A stretch of DNA of 64,000 bases, from positions 124,001 through 188,000 of the forward strand of contig NZ_FOQM01000007.1 in assembly GCF_900113735.1 (NCBI RefSeq), written 5' to 3'. The position numbers were made by a program, and so were the translations under genes. This document shows positions 46,248 to 54,708 of this stretch, one piece after another. Every line of letters starts with the position of its first letter. Within the stretch, counting starts at the first letter, position 1. The notes beneath the pieces were generated by a model, which ran no database searches, was not told the origin of the DNA, and worked only from the letters and a program-made list of their open reading frames with translations. This stretch comes from Bradyrhizobium sp. Gha (GTDB lineage Bacteria > Pseudomonadota > Alphaproteobacteria > Rhizobiales > Xanthobacteraceae).

Positions 46248-47279
46248 GTGCTGGATATGTTGAGAGGTCGGGGCGTGAAGAGCGTAAATAGCGAGAAGGT
46301 CGGCCTTGGCAGCATCCGCCGGCCCGTCCTGGGCCTCGCCCTCGGAGGCGGCGCGGCGCGCGGCTTTGCCCATATCGGTATCATGAGAACGCTGCTGGCC
46401 AACGGCATCGTGCCCGACGTCGTGGTCGGCACATCGATCGGGGCTGCGGTCGGCGGCGCCTATGCGGCCGGACGGCTTGATGCGCTGGAAGACTGGGCCC
46501 GCAGCCTGCAGGGCGTGCGCAACATCCTCGGCTATCTCGACATTCGCCTCAACGGCTCCGGCCTGATCGGCGGCGCGAAGCTCGCAAGCCGGCTGGAGGA
46601 ATCGATCGGCCAGACCATGATCGAGGATCTCCCGATGAAATATGCCTCGGTCGCGACCGAAATCCGGACCGGCCACGAGATCTGGCTGACGCACGGCCGC
46701 CTGGTCGAGGCGATGCGCGCCTCCTATGCCCTGCCCGGCATCTTCGCGCCTGTGATGATCGGCGACCGCTGGCTGGTCGACGGCGCGCTGGTGAACCCGG
46801 TGCCGGTTTCGGCCGCGCGGGCGCTCGGCGCCGAAATCGTCATCGCGGTCAATCTGTCCACCGACATCTTCACGCATTCCACGACGATCTATTCACACGG
46901 CGCGATGCCCACCCCGGTCGCAGCCCCAGTCGCCGAGGAAACCCCGGCCAAGCGGCGTTTTCCGCGCATCTTCTCGCCGGAGAAGACCGTCAAGCGCGAG
47001 TTCTTCGGCACCGCCGGCCGGCCCGGCATTTCCTCGGTGATGGTGGATGCATTCAACATCATGCAGGACCGCATCACCCGCGCGCGGCTCGCCGGCGATC
47101 CGCCGGACCTCCTGATCACGCCTCGGGTCGGCCAGTTCGGCTGGTTCGATTTCCACCGCGCCGAGGAATTGATCGCGCACGGCACCCGCGCCGCGGAACG
47201 CGCGCTGGAACAGATCCAAGAGACCATCGACGTGCTGGCGCCGGCGCCCGAAGGCGCCGTGCCGAAAACGGTCGAATAA
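46248..47279 (+). CDS. Patatin-like phospholipase family protein
   Basis: A 343-residue patatin-domain protein (NTE/RssA type). The oxyanion loop is LALGGGAARGFAHIG, the nucleophile is S63 in VVGTSIGAAVGGAYAAG, and the catalytic aspartate is in WLVDGALVNPVPVSAA. The complete Ser-Asp dyad suggests lipase activity on phospholipids. The start is taken as GTG at 46248 with AGGAGA six bases upstream; an ATG at 46257 is possible. It converges with the CBS gene, 7 bases between stops. Confidence 0.92.
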   Translation: MLDMLRGRGVKSVNSEKVGLGSIRRPVLGLALGGGAARGFAHIGIMRTLLANGIVPDVVVGTSIGAAVGGAYAAGRLDALEDWARSLQGVRNILGYLDIRLNGSGLIGGAKLASRLEESIGQTMIEDLPMKYASVATEIRTGHEIWLTHGRLVEAMRASYALPGIFAPVMIGDRWLVDGALVNPVPVSAARALGAEIVIAVNLSTDIFTHSTTIYSHGAMPTPVAAPVAEETPAKRRFPRIFSPEKTVKREFFGTAGRPGISSVMVDAFNIMQDRITRARLAGDPPDLLITPRVGQFGWFDFHRAEELIAHGTRAAERALEQIQETIDVLAPAPEGAVPKTVE

Positions 47280-47286
47280 GATTGGC

Positions 47287-47715
47287 TCAGGCCGTCTTGA
47301 TGTAGTCGCGCAGGGCTTCCTGCTCGGACTCGTATTCGCGCACGCGCCATTTGACGATGTCGCCGATCGAAATGAGGCCGACCACTCTGCCGTTCTCGAT
47401 GACAGGCAGATGGCGGAACTTGCCTGTTGTCATCATCTCCATCAGTTCGGCGACCGTGTCGGTTTCCTTGCAGCTCACGACCTTGCGGGTCATGACCTGA
47501 GAGACCGGCTCGTCCAGCACGCCGGCCCCGCGCTCGCCGAGCACGCGCACGATGTCGCGTTCCGAGAGGATACCCTCGAGCCGGCTCTGATTCATCACCA
47601 GCACCGCGCCGATCTTCTTCTCGGCGAGCAGCTTGACCGCGGCGGCGAGCTTGGCGTCGGGCTCGACGCTCATGATCTGGTGGCCCTTGGTATTGAGAAT
47701 TGAACGTACCGTCAT
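47287..47715 (-). CDS. CBS-domain protein (tandem pair)
   Basis: A 142-residue protein made of two CBS motifs: residues about 8-63 (VLVMNQSRLEGILSERDIVR) and 72-128 (FRHLPVIENGRVVGLISIGD). Such Bateman modules bind adenosine nucleotides and sense energy or redox state. GGGAGGCGACA precedes the ATG. There is no fused effector domain. It is transcribed towards the patatin gene. Confidence 0.93.
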   Translation of the reverse strand: MTVRSILNTKGHQIMSVEPDAKLAAAVKLLAEKKIGAVLVMNQSRLEGILSERDIVRVLGERGAGVLDEPVSQVMTRKVVSCKETDTVAELMEMMTTGKFRHLPVIENGRVVGLISIGDIVKWRVREYESEQEALRDYIKTA

Positions 47716-47904
47716 TGTCGCCTCCCTGAATCGGATCCCGTCCGCTTTGCGCGGTCCAGACTTGTTCGCGAGTCTTCAACTAACAGTTTGGGCGCCGGCT
47801 TCACGTTCAGGCGCTTTGCGAAGCATCCCCTCTACGGGCTTGTCGCTTCGGAACATTCTTCTCGGGAATGATGGATGAATTCGGGCCGCGCCGCAAGCGC
47901 CGCT

Positions 47905-48714
47905 TCAAATACCGTTCGAAATGTCCTGTGATGACGCATCCGCAGCATCATCGCTTCGCACGCGCGGCACGGGATCGAACAGCGCGAACAGCACCAGGCC
48001 TGCGAAGAAGCCGCCGATATGCGCTTCCCATGCGACGCCTGCGCTGTCGCCCTCGACGCCGATCGCGCCCACACCGAAGATGATGTTGAGCACGAACCAA
48101 ACGCCCAGGAAGCCGACGATCCGCTTGTCGCGGAGTGCCTGCAGCAGTGGCAGTGCCGGAACCTTGGCGGCGGTATCGGCATCCGAACGGCTGAACGACA
48201 GGAAACTGCCACGCACGAAGGCGAACCGGATCGCCGCCGCCATCGCCCCCGACACCGAGGCCGAGGCACCGATCATCGGCACCACAGCATGCTCGTGGGT
48301 GACGAGATGGGCGAGCGCGCCGGCCGCCGCGGTCACCGCCAGGAACACGAAGAAGCGCAGCGCGCCAAAGCGGCGCGCCAGCGCGCTTCCGAACGGCAGC
48401 AGCCACAGCACGTTGAAGGCGAGATGGGTGAGATTGGCGTGCAACAGCGAATAGGTGACGAAGGTCCAGACCTTGGCACCGGCGCCGCCCTCGAACTGCA
48501 AATTCACCAGCGAGGAATCGTAGCGCTTCGGGATGAACCCGAACACGTCGATGGTCCAGTTCTCCAGCTCCGGCGGCAGCAGCACCCGCAGATGGATCAA
48601 CGCCAGCAGGAGGACATAGACCGTCAGCGGCCAAGGCAAGGTCAGGATCGGCTCGCGCGGGGCCTCTTCGACGACGACCTCATGGTCCGACGGGAGTTGT
48701 GGCGGAGAATCCAA
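47905..48714 (-). CDS. Rhomboid family intramembrane serine protease
   Basis: About 269 residues with six to seven membrane helices. Rhomboid hallmarks: LLHANLTHLAFNVLWLLPFG (His/Asn of the oxyanion region), MIGASASVSGAMAAAIRF with the catalytic serine in GAS, and WEAHIGGFFAGLVLFAL with the catalytic histidine. The C-terminus is a charged tail. The frame is open to 48873, but that part crosses the proposed small RNA and its terminator, so a start inside the downstream segment is likely; the TTG at 48714 is my best guess, with GTG at 48789 as an alternative. Confidence 0.85.
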   Translation of the reverse strand: MDSPPQLPSDHEVVVEEAPREPILTLPWPLTVYVLLLALIHLRVLLPPELENWTIDVFGFIPKRYDSSLVNLQFEGGAGAKVWTFVTYSLLHANLTHLAFNVLWLLPFGSALARRFGALRFFVFLAVTAAAGALAHLVTHEHAVVPMIGASASVSGAMAAAIRFAFVRGSFLSFSRSDADTAAKVPALPLLQALRDKRIVGFLGVWFVLNIIFGVGAIGVEGDSAGVAWEAHIGGFFAGLVLFALFDPVPRVRSDDAADASSQDISNGI

Positions 48715-48789
48715 GGCGGTTTCGCTTTCAGGCGCGATCGAGGCGACAGCTTGGAGATAGTCGCCTTTGCCGGCTTTGCGCAAGTGCAC

Positions 48790-48825
48790 AAAAGGAAAAG
48801 GCAGGGCCCTGGGAAAGCCCTGCCT
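48790..48825 (-). terminator. Intrinsic terminator of the proposed small RNA
   Basis: On the minus strand AGGCAGGGC pairs with GCCCTGCCT (perfect 9-base stem, 9-base loop) and is followed directly by TTTTCCTTTT. It lies upstream of the rhomboid coding region rather than after a gene, so it must end a separate minus-strand transcript. Confidence 0.7.
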
Positions 48826-48960
48826 GTCCGTGTCGGCCTTCCCGACGCGATGGAGGAACAAGGTGTATCCCACTCCTCCCCGCAGCCGGCGACCAAACTG
48901 TTTGACGCCAGTGTACAGGCCTCGCCGAGAACCTGGAAAAAAGCGCGAGGCTTGCGACCG
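48790..48960 (-). ncRNA. Candidate structured small RNA, unassigned family
   Basis: About 170 bases bounded by a promoter-like pair on the minus strand (TTTGCA at 48993-48988, 16 bases, TATGGT at 48971-48966) and a strong intrinsic terminator (48825-48790). Inside are three clean hairpins: GCCTCGC/GCGAGGC near the 5' end, a long central one starting GGAGGAGTGGG and closing CCTTGTTCCTCC, and GTCGG/CCGAC. GCCTGT and ACAGGC could close the whole body. Conserved cores of 6S, SRP, tmRNA and RNase P RNA were not found. The CCTCC loop-flank could target ribosome binding sites. Exact ends are estimates. Confidence 0.5.
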
Positions 48961-49001
48961 CGATCACCATAGCAGGCACGCAGCCGATGCAAAGTGCATA
49001 G

Positions 49002-49017
49002 TTAATTTAACGTTAAC
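49002..49017. promoter_or_regulatory. CtrA-type box between the small RNA and the PAS_5 gene
   Basis: TTAATTTAACGTTAAC matches TTAA-N7-TTAAC exactly on the plus strand and also reads TTAA-N7-TTAA on the minus strand. It lies 9 bases upstream of the proposed -35 of the small RNA and 149 bases before the PAS_5 start codon, so it could serve either or both. Confidence 0.6.
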
Positions 49018-49165
49018 GACGCAAAGGTAGCGCACAGGGCACCGAAAACACGCTCGCGGCATGGACGCTGCAATTCCCCTCCTGCACAACATCAAAGGGA
49101 TCTCAGGTGCACTGATGCGGGACAGGTTTGTCCCACGAGGTTGCGCCGAGGGGTGAGCGTCAACA

Positions 49166-49720
49166 ATGAAACATCCGTCGAGCCGCGCGTTCTTTGCATA
49201 TTGGGACAAGAAGCGCGGCAGCGCTCGGGCCCCTGACCGGGCCGATATCGACCCGGCCGCCGTGCGCGAACTGCTGGGCGATATCTTCGTCCTGTCCTGC
49301 GACCCGAAAACAGGCTTTCCGTTCCGCGTCGCCGGCACCCGCGTCTGCGCGCTCGCCGGCAGCGATCTCAAGGACCAAGGTTTTGCCGCGCTGTTCGCGA
49401 AGGCAAGCCGTCGCGAGATCGAGGAGATCACCACCATCGTCGCCGACGAGACGTTAGGGGCCATCGCCGGCCTCACCGCGGAGCGCGAGGACGGCAGCAA
49501 GGCCCATCTCGAGCTGCTGCTGCTGCCCTTCAATGCCCGCCCGCACACGCCGGTGAGCGTAACAGGCGTGCTCGCGCCGTTCGATGACGAATGCGGCGCG
49601 CTCGGGCCCTTCACCGTGACGTCCTGGCGCTATCTGCACCAGCCGGAGAAATTGCTGCCGCGCGCGATCCGCAAGCTGCAAATCGCACGCGGGCTGATGG
49701 TGTATGAGGGGCTGAGGTAG
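49166..49720 (+). CDS. PAS_5 family protein
   Basis: A 184-residue single-domain protein of the alphaproteobacterial PAS_5 type. Blocks SSRAFFAYWDKKRGSARAPD, IDPAAVRELLGDIFVLSCDP and PFRVAGTRVCALAGSDLK are typical. No output domain is attached. The Caulobacter relative MopJ promotes CtrA activity and localises to the poles, so a cell-cycle signalling role is plausible but only inferred. GAGGGGTGAGC lies upstream of the ATG. The upstream intergenic region carries a perfect CtrA-type box. Confidence 0.85.
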   Translation: MKHPSSRAFFAYWDKKRGSARAPDRADIDPAAVRELLGDIFVLSCDPKTGFPFRVAGTRVCALAGSDLKDQGFAALFAKASRREIEEITTIVADETLGAIAGLTAEREDGSKAHLELLLLPFNARPHTPVSVTGVLAPFDDECGALGPFTVTSWRYLHQPEKLLPRAIRKLQIARGLMVYEGLR

Positions 49721-49944
49721 AGCCAATTTCGCGCCGTGCGCAAATCGTGTGAAACGGCCGCGAGCATCGCCTTCTGAATCAGATGACGATCAAAGACGGT
49801 CGCCTGCCGGCTTGCGATCGCACACAGGAACCTTACCTGAAAGGATACGTTTGCTCGTTTGCCGGGCCCTTATCTGCACAGCAACGCGGCTCGTCGGAGA
49901 CGATGCGCTTCCCAGCCGCTTCCGTCGAGGGATGATCACCCGTG

Positions 49945-50733
49945 ATGGAGCACGCGACCAGAGTTGGTAATCGCCTGTTAGCTGCGTTACCGTCGGCCGA
50001 CTTCGCTTTGCTTGCACCGCATTTGCGGACGGTACCGCTCGAGCACGACGCAGTCCTGGTTCGATCGGGCGACCGGATCGATCAGCTCTACTTTCCCTGC
50101 AGCGGCGCGGTCGCGCTCATCATGGATCTCCCGAACGGGCAGACCGCCGCAACAGCCGTGATCGGCAACGACGGCGCCGTCGGACTCTTGACGGCGCTAG
50201 GCCCGCTCCGCTCACCCACGACCGCGGTCGTCCGCGTCGCCGGCACCGCGTTGCAAATCCCGCCCGCGAGATTTCAGACGGCGCTCCAACGCAGTCCCGC
50301 CCTCAGAAGTCTGGTTCAGGTTCTCGCCAGGGCGATGATGACACAAGTCCAGCACGTCGCGGCCTGCAATGCGCTGCACTCCGTCGAAGCCCGCCTGGCC
50401 CGCTGGCTGCTTCACATTCACGATCGGACGGATGGCGGCGACGTTCTGCCCTTGACGCAAGAGACGCTATCGGAATTGCTCGGCGTCCGGCGCACTACGG
50501 TTACGCACGTCGTAGGCGCACTTCGAACGTCGAGGGCCCTGAAATCCAGTCGGCGCGGTCACCTCGAGATCGACAGGCAGCGACTCGAGGTCGTTGCATG
50601 CGAGTGCTACAAGGTGATGCACCGCAGGATAGATCGGATCGTTTCGCAGGATGCCTTGAGGCTCCTTCACGCCGCGCCGCCGCCGAACGATTCCATGCCC
50701 CCGGACTTCCCGTTCACCAAGGCCGAGTCGTAG
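49945..50733 (+). CDS. Crp/Fnr-family transcriptional regulator
   Basis: A 262-residue regulator. Residues about 10-130 are a cyclic-nucleotide-binding-type beta roll (LLAPHLRTVPLEHDAVLVRS, IDQLYFPCSGAVALIMDLPN), then the dimer helix, then a winged helix with LTQETLSELLGVRRTTVTHV as the helix-turn-helix. No N-terminal cysteine cluster as in Fnr is seen, so it is not an oxygen-sensing iron-sulfur type. GTG at 49942 directly precedes the ATG at 49945. Its 3' end overlaps the antisense zinc-ribbon gene by 67 bases. Confidence 0.9.
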   Translation: MEHATRVGNRLLAALPSADFALLAPHLRTVPLEHDAVLVRSGDRIDQLYFPCSGAVALIMDLPNGQTAATAVIGNDGAVGLLTALGPLRSPTTAVVRVAGTALQIPPARFQTALQRSPALRSLVQVLARAMMTQVQHVAACNALHSVEARLARWLLHIHDRTDGGDVLPLTQETLSELLGVRRTTVTHVVGALRTSRALKSSRRGHLEIDRQRLEVVACECYKVMHRRIDRIVSQDALRLLHAAPPPNDSMPPDFPFTKAES

Positions 50734-50894
50734 ACCCAAGCCTCCTTGGCGAACCACTCGTGCGTCGCCGCGCACATCCTGCAATATGTCCGCGAAAAAA
50801 ACACTGCGCTGCACCTAAACCTTTCGCGATCCATCTCAATGCCGGTCGAAATGACCCTTCCCGTTTCCGGGCACTTGATCATCACCATACCCAT
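50667..50894 (-). CDS. Small zinc-ribbon-like protein
   Basis: A 75-residue protein starting MGMVMIKCPETGRVISTGIE with a second cysteine pair in SRTYCRMCAATHEWFAKEAW. The CP-x-TGR...C-x-x-C-x(3)-H layout is that of short rhizobial zinc ribbons I recall as conserved hypothetical proteins; the first module shows one Cys only, so metal binding is likely through C-x2-C-x3-H plus the N-terminal Cys. The ATG has an excellent GGAGGAACCAAG upstream, which supports it despite its 67-base antisense overlap with the Crp-type gene. Confidence 0.8.
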   Translation of the reverse strand: MGMVMIKCPETGRVISTGIEMDRERFRCSAVFFSRTYCRMCAATHEWFAKEAWVYDSALVNGKSGGMESFGGGAA

Positions 50895-50939
50895 CTTGGT
50901 TCCTCCAGATTGACATCACCTCACGGCGAGGGTGGCCGC

Positions 50940-50986
50940 ATCGGCTGGACGGCGTCTCTTCTGGCGAAGACGCTCGTCCAGCCGAT
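50940..50986 (-). terminator. Strong hairpin after the phasin gene
   Basis: ATCGGCTGGACG (50940-50951) and CGTCCAGCCGAT (50975-50986) form a perfect 12-pair stem, with CGTCT/AGACG pairing inside. It begins 18 bases after the phasin stop. No T-run follows, so it may protect the mRNA end as much as terminate. Confidence 0.6.
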
Positions 50987-51004
50987 TCACGCGGCCAGTA
51001 GCTC

Positions 51005-51490
51005 TCAAGCAGTTCTGTGCAAAACCCGGTCGAAGCTCTTCTTGATCGGCTCGGTCGTCTCGATCGCGGCTTTCTGGGCCAAGTCCCAAAGCTCCCGGTT
51101 CTGGGCGGAAGCCACTTCAAGGGTCTTGCGGCTGTGGGCGGTGGAAAGGTTCACGAGATCCGCAAATGATCTCGCATCAGCGAGTTCGGAGAGGAGATCC
51201 AGCGCGGAGGTGGTCCTGGCGTTGGATATTGCGATGACCTTGGTGCCGTATTCGGCGGCATGCTTGGCATTGGTCGAACAAGCTTCGTAGAGAGCGCCGG
51301 TGATTTCCTCGGAAGTTACCTTCATCTGCTCGAAATTTGCCTTGGCCCGCGCCGCGGCCGGCTCGGTGAGATTGCCGAACATCGTCTGGATGTTGAAAAA
51401 GGGTACGTCGAATTGGAGCTTTGCGCTTCCGTTGGGCATTCCATTCAGCGGAGCCGAGTTCGTTTCGGCTTTCACATTGGCATCACTCAC
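51005..51490 (-). CDS. Phasin family protein
   Basis: A 161-residue helical protein of the phasin_2 type, which coats polyhydroxybutyrate granules. FDVPFFNIQTMFGNLTEPAA starts the domain; long amphipathic helices follow (RAKANFEQMKVTSEEITGAL, TSALDLLSELADARSFADLV, KTLEVASAQNRELWDLAQKA). The N-terminal 25 residues are polar and disordered. No PHB synthesis genes are adjacent. The nearby Crp/Fnr-type gene may or may not be related to its control. Confidence 0.9.
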   Translation of the reverse strand: MSDANVKAETNSAPLNGMPNGSAKLQFDVPFFNIQTMFGNLTEPAAARAKANFEQMKVTSEEITGALYEACSTNAKHAAEYGTKVIAISNARTTSALDLLSELADARSFADLVNLSTAHSRKTLEVASAQNRELWDLAQKAAIETTEPIKKSFDRVLHRTA

Positions 51491-51845
51491 GGGCTTTCAT
51501 CCTTTCAAGCGAAACTAGATAATGGATTGAAGACTCCCCGAGACGTCCAGATGCTTGCCGCACCGGGACGCCAGCGCTCCTACTTTCACGTTGGTGGGAT
51601 GCCGCTGCGGATGCACCGGTGTCGATCCCTGCCTGAGCCAACTATGGCCAAATACTGTGGAAGCTTCGGTTCGCTTTCAGACTCTGCGCTTGATTTTATT
51701 GGAATCATGTGACGAAGCGGCGCATGACTGCATTCCGCCTCGTTAAAGTTGCTGCAATCCTATGCGCCAACTTGAGATCAGCGCCGGCGTTCGCGCGGCG
51801 GGCATCGCGTGCAATAGCGATGCCCGGGCCCGCATTATCGATCCA
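51491..51845. other. Intergenic region, nothing recognised
   Basis: About 355 bases between the phasin start and the end of the 51846 gene, both on the minus strand. It should hold the phasin promoter. No conserved frame, repeat or RNA structure could be supported here. Confidence 0.4.
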
Positions 51846-52235
51846 TCACGGCATCGCAAGATGCCAGGCGCCATTCAGGAACCCATCGCCCGTGATGTCG
51901 CCGGGCTTGGCGTCCTTCGCAAACGTATAGAGGGGCTTGCCTTTGTGGGCCCACTGCTTGGAGCCGTCGTCGCGCGTGATGACGGTGTAGCCGTCGCCGG
52001 CGGCGTCGCCGGCCTCGGCCTTCAGCGCCGGCCAGTTCGCCGCGCACGGACCGTTGCAAGCCGATTTGCCGTCCATGTCCTTGTCGAAGGTGTAGAGCGA
52101 CATGCCCTTGGCGTCGGTGAGGACGTTGCCCTTGTCGGTCTTGCCGGTCTTGATCGGCGGTGCCGCGAACGCAGTGGAGGTGATCGCGAGCATTGCTGCG
52201 AGCGTCAGCGCGAGGCGGATCGAGGATGTCGTCAT
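51846..52235 (-). CDS. Secreted protein with two LYTF-D repeats (COG4315 type)
   Basis: A 129-residue precursor with signal SSIRLALTLAAMLAITSTAF (cleavage near AFA|APP). Two repeats of the secreted-lipoprotein YxFxxD family are visible: MSLYTFDKDMDGKSACNGPC followed by AANWPAL, and KPLYTFAKDAKPGDITGD followed by GAWHL. The CNGPC cysteines probably form a disulphide. There is no lipobox. AGGAGACACC precedes the ATG at 52235; the longer frame to 52265 is unlikely. The role of this family is unclear. Confidence 0.88.
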   Translation of the reverse strand: MTTSSIRLALTLAAMLAITSTAFAAPPIKTGKTDKGNVLTDAKGMSLYTFDKDMDGKSACNGPCAANWPALKAEAGDAAGDGYTVITRDDGSKQWAHKGKPLYTFAKDAKPGDITGDGFLNGAWHLAMP

Positions 52236-52378
52236 GGTGTCTCCTGTCATGCAATTGGTTTGCACGAGGTAGGACTCCGCATCGCGCGCGCTATTCCTGG
52301 AAAGTCGGCAAGGATATTTCTGGCTGCGCGCGCAATTGCGGCGGAATAAATTGCACTTGATGATACGGAGCAGCCGAG

Positions 52379-52894
52379 ATGACCGAGCCGCATTGGCGCC
52401 ACGCGCGCGCCGGAGACCTCGTGGCGATCAGCGCGATCGCGGCGCGGATTCACCCTGAACTCCCCGAGCGTCCCGAAGTGCTCTCGGAGAAGATGCGGCT
52501 TTATCCGGACGGTTGCCGCGTGCTCGCAACTGGCGACGAGATCGCAGGCTACGGCCTTGCACATCCCTGGATGCAGCAACACGTTCCGCCGCTCGACAGC
52601 TTCCTCATCCGGTTGCCCGAGGCGGCGGACTGTCTCTATGTGCACGACATCGCCGTGCTGCCCGGCTTCCGCGGGGGCCTGGCACGCGCGTATGTCGCAG
52701 AGATCGAGGGGCTCGCACGTGCGTCAGAGATCACGACCATTGCGCTGGTCTCGGTCTACGGCACGCGCGCCATGTGGCAGCGTCTCGGCTTCCAGCCCGC
52801 CGCAGCGGATGCGGCGCTGCGCGACAAGCTCTCATCATACGGTGCGGGCGCGACCTACATGCTGCGCGCTATTCCGCCACGCGATCGGCGATGA
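52379..52894 (+). CDS. GNAT family N-acetyltransferase
   Basis: A 171-residue GNAT protein. The acetyl-CoA loop is AVLPGFRGGLARAYVAEIEG (motif A, RxxGxA), preceded by the strand YVHDIAVLPG and followed by ALVSVYGTRAMWQRLGFQPA (motif B). The acceptor substrate is unknown. The ATG at 52379 is preceded by a weak purine stretch. Its last 26 bases overlap the convergent serine hydrolase gene. Confidence 0.9.
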   Translation: MTEPHWRHARAGDLVAISAIAARIHPELPERPEVLSEKMRLYPDGCRVLATGDEIAGYGLAHPWMQQHVPPLDSFLIRLPEAADCLYVHDIAVLPGFRGGLARAYVAEIEGLARASEITTIALVSVYGTRAMWQRLGFQPAAADAALRDKLSSYGAGATYMLRAIPPRDRR

Positions 52895-54608
52895 ACGTGC
52901 CGTTCGGCTGATGAAAGATGATCTGGCCGACAATCGCGCCCTCCCCGCGAAACTCGACGGCAAATCCTTCCAGCTCGACGATACGAAACCGACGACCCTG
53001 CTGAGGCTCCAGGCGATAGGCCGGCTGATAGTCCGGCTTCAGGATCAGCCGCCCCTCATTGTCCAGTGTTATCCGATGGCTGATTGAGCCGCTCCTGAAG
53101 TGCCCGACACAGCGGGCGCGGAATGCGGGATCGAGGCAGTCGCCGGCGGCGCGACGCTCGAAGACGATGTCCTTCACCATCGGCTCCAGCGGCACCGAGA
53201 GGTGCACGATGTTGCCTTCGCGGTCGGTCTGGAACGTGATCGGAAGATTGTCCGGGTGCAGCTTGTCGATGATCTCCGGCGTCACGAAGGTCTCGAAATG
53301 CCGGTGCGACAGCGGCGCCCCCATTCCGCGCCACGACCAGTGCAGCACGCCGTCCTGCTCGCGGATCGATATCACACCGTAGGCGGGATGGGCGTAGTCT
53401 CCGGCGTAGGCCGACAAGGCGTGCGCCGGCCTGGTGTCCTTGTGACGCGATCTCTCGCGCGCCTCCCTATCGGCCGGGATGTGGGCAATGAATTCGTCGC
53501 GCATCTTGCGAAAGCGCGCGAGCCAGTCGACCGGCTCGCGTCCGCGCAGCCGATCGATGATGTACCATGTGAGGATCGGCGGGATTTCGCTCGGGCTGCG
53601 GTTGGTCAGCACGGCAACGCCGATGCCGGCATCCGGCACCAGCGTCATCAACGAACCCCACCCGGTCCATCCGCCGCCGTGCGAGATGTGGCGATCCCCA
53701 CGATAGGTGTTCGCCTGAAAACCCAACCCATAATGCGCATCGCCGAACTCGGAAAATTCCGACTTGCGAATGTGGGCCAGCGGCGCATGCAGCTGCTCGA
53801 CCAGTGCGGCAGGCAGCAAGCGCTCGCCGGCGAATTCGCCCTTGCCGAGATGCAGCCGCATCCAGTTGGCGAGATCGGCTACCGAAGTATTGATGGCGCC
53901 GGCCGCCATGGTGCGGATCGGCAGTCGCAGCGCCGGCAATCGCGTGTCGACGTTGATCATGTAGGCCTTCGCCGGCTCGGATGCCGCTTCGAGCTCGTCC
54001 AGCGAGAAGCTGACGTTCATGCCGAGCCTGCTGGTCAGCCGCTCGCGGACGAAGGCATCAAAGCTCTGCCCGCTCAATCGCTCGATCAGGAGCCCAACGG
54101 CGTTGTAGCAGAGATTGTTGTATTGCCAGGCCGCCCGAATATCGCGGCTGAGTTCAAGATGGCGCATCAGCGGCAGCATCTCGGCCGGCGAGAGATCTCC
54201 CGGCAAATGAAGCCAATCGTGCCGCGGCAGCCCCGACTGATGGCTCAACAGGTCGCGAATGGTGGCGCGTTCGGTCGCGACGGGATCGGAAAGGCGAAAC
54301 TCCGGCAGGTAGTCGCGGACCGGCTTGGTCCAGTCGAGCACGCCCTCGTGATGGAGCAGCGCGATCGCGGTCGCGGTGAATGATTTCGTGATCGAGCAGA
54401 TCACGAAATGCGTCTGCGACGTGACCGGCAGATCCGCTTCGATGTCGCGCTGGCCATAGCCGCGTGTGAGCACGACCTCGCCGTCCTGCACGACGGCGAG
54501 TGCGGCGCCCGGCACTTTCCACACCGCCATCGCTTCTGCGGCGAGACTGTCGATGTCGGGGATCAGGGACGCGAGCGAAACATCGGGACGATCGGATGAC
54601 GTATGCAT
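52869..54608 (-). CDS. Beta-lactamase-fold serine hydrolase (S12) with C-terminal domain
   Basis: A 579-residue protein. The nucleophile is S72 with K75 (CSITKSFTATA), the tyrosine motif is in WQYNNLCYNAVGLL, and HISHGGGWTGWGS supplies the third motif. Residues beyond about 400 form a beta-rich domain (AYAGDYAHPAYGVISIREQD), as in DUF3471-type esterases and D-aminopeptidases. There is no signal peptide, so it is cytoplasmic. The start at 54608 (MHTSSDRP) was chosen because the longer frame to 55022 is antisense to the helicase end and compositionally odd. Confidence 0.88.
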   Translation of the reverse strand: MHTSSDRPDVSLASLIPDIDSLAAEAMAVWKVPGAALAVVQDGEVVLTRGYGQRDIEADLPVTSQTHFVICSITKSFTATAIALLHHEGVLDWTKPVRDYLPEFRLSDPVATERATIRDLLSHQSGLPRHDWLHLPGDLSPAEMLPLMRHLELSRDIRAAWQYNNLCYNAVGLLIERLSGQSFDAFVRERLTSRLGMNVSFSLDELEAASEPAKAYMINVDTRLPALRLPIRTMAAGAINTSVADLANWMRLHLGKGEFAGERLLPAALVEQLHAPLAHIRKSEFSEFGDAHYGLGFQANTYRGDRHISHGGGWTGWGSLMTLVPDAGIGVAVLTNRSPSEIPPILTWYIIDRLRGREPVDWLARFRKMRDEFIAHIPADREARERSRHKDTRPAHALSAYAGDYAHPAYGVISIREQDGVLHWSWRGMGAPLSHRHFETFVTPEIIDKLHPDNLPITFQTDREGNIVHLSVPLEPMVKDIVFERRAAGDCLDPAFRARCVGHFRSGSISHRITLDNEGRLILKPDYQPAYRLEPQQGRRFRIVELEGFAVEFRGEGAIVGQIIFHQPNGTFIADRVAE

Positions 54609-54708
54609 GACACCTTGCAAACCTTGTGAGGTGTGCAGGCTACCGGCTTCAACGTCGAATGGAAACCCGATCGACGGGCCTAAAGTGCGTGCCGCCAGCT
54701 GCGGCCGT

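Noticed and set aside
48790..48960. Identification of the small RNA as 6S, SRP or another known housekeeping RNA
   Set aside because: The GGAAGGAAGCAG-type SRP core, the RNase P GAGGAAAGTCC core and a 6S-type central bubble flanked by long stems were not found, and the genomic context differs from the usual one.
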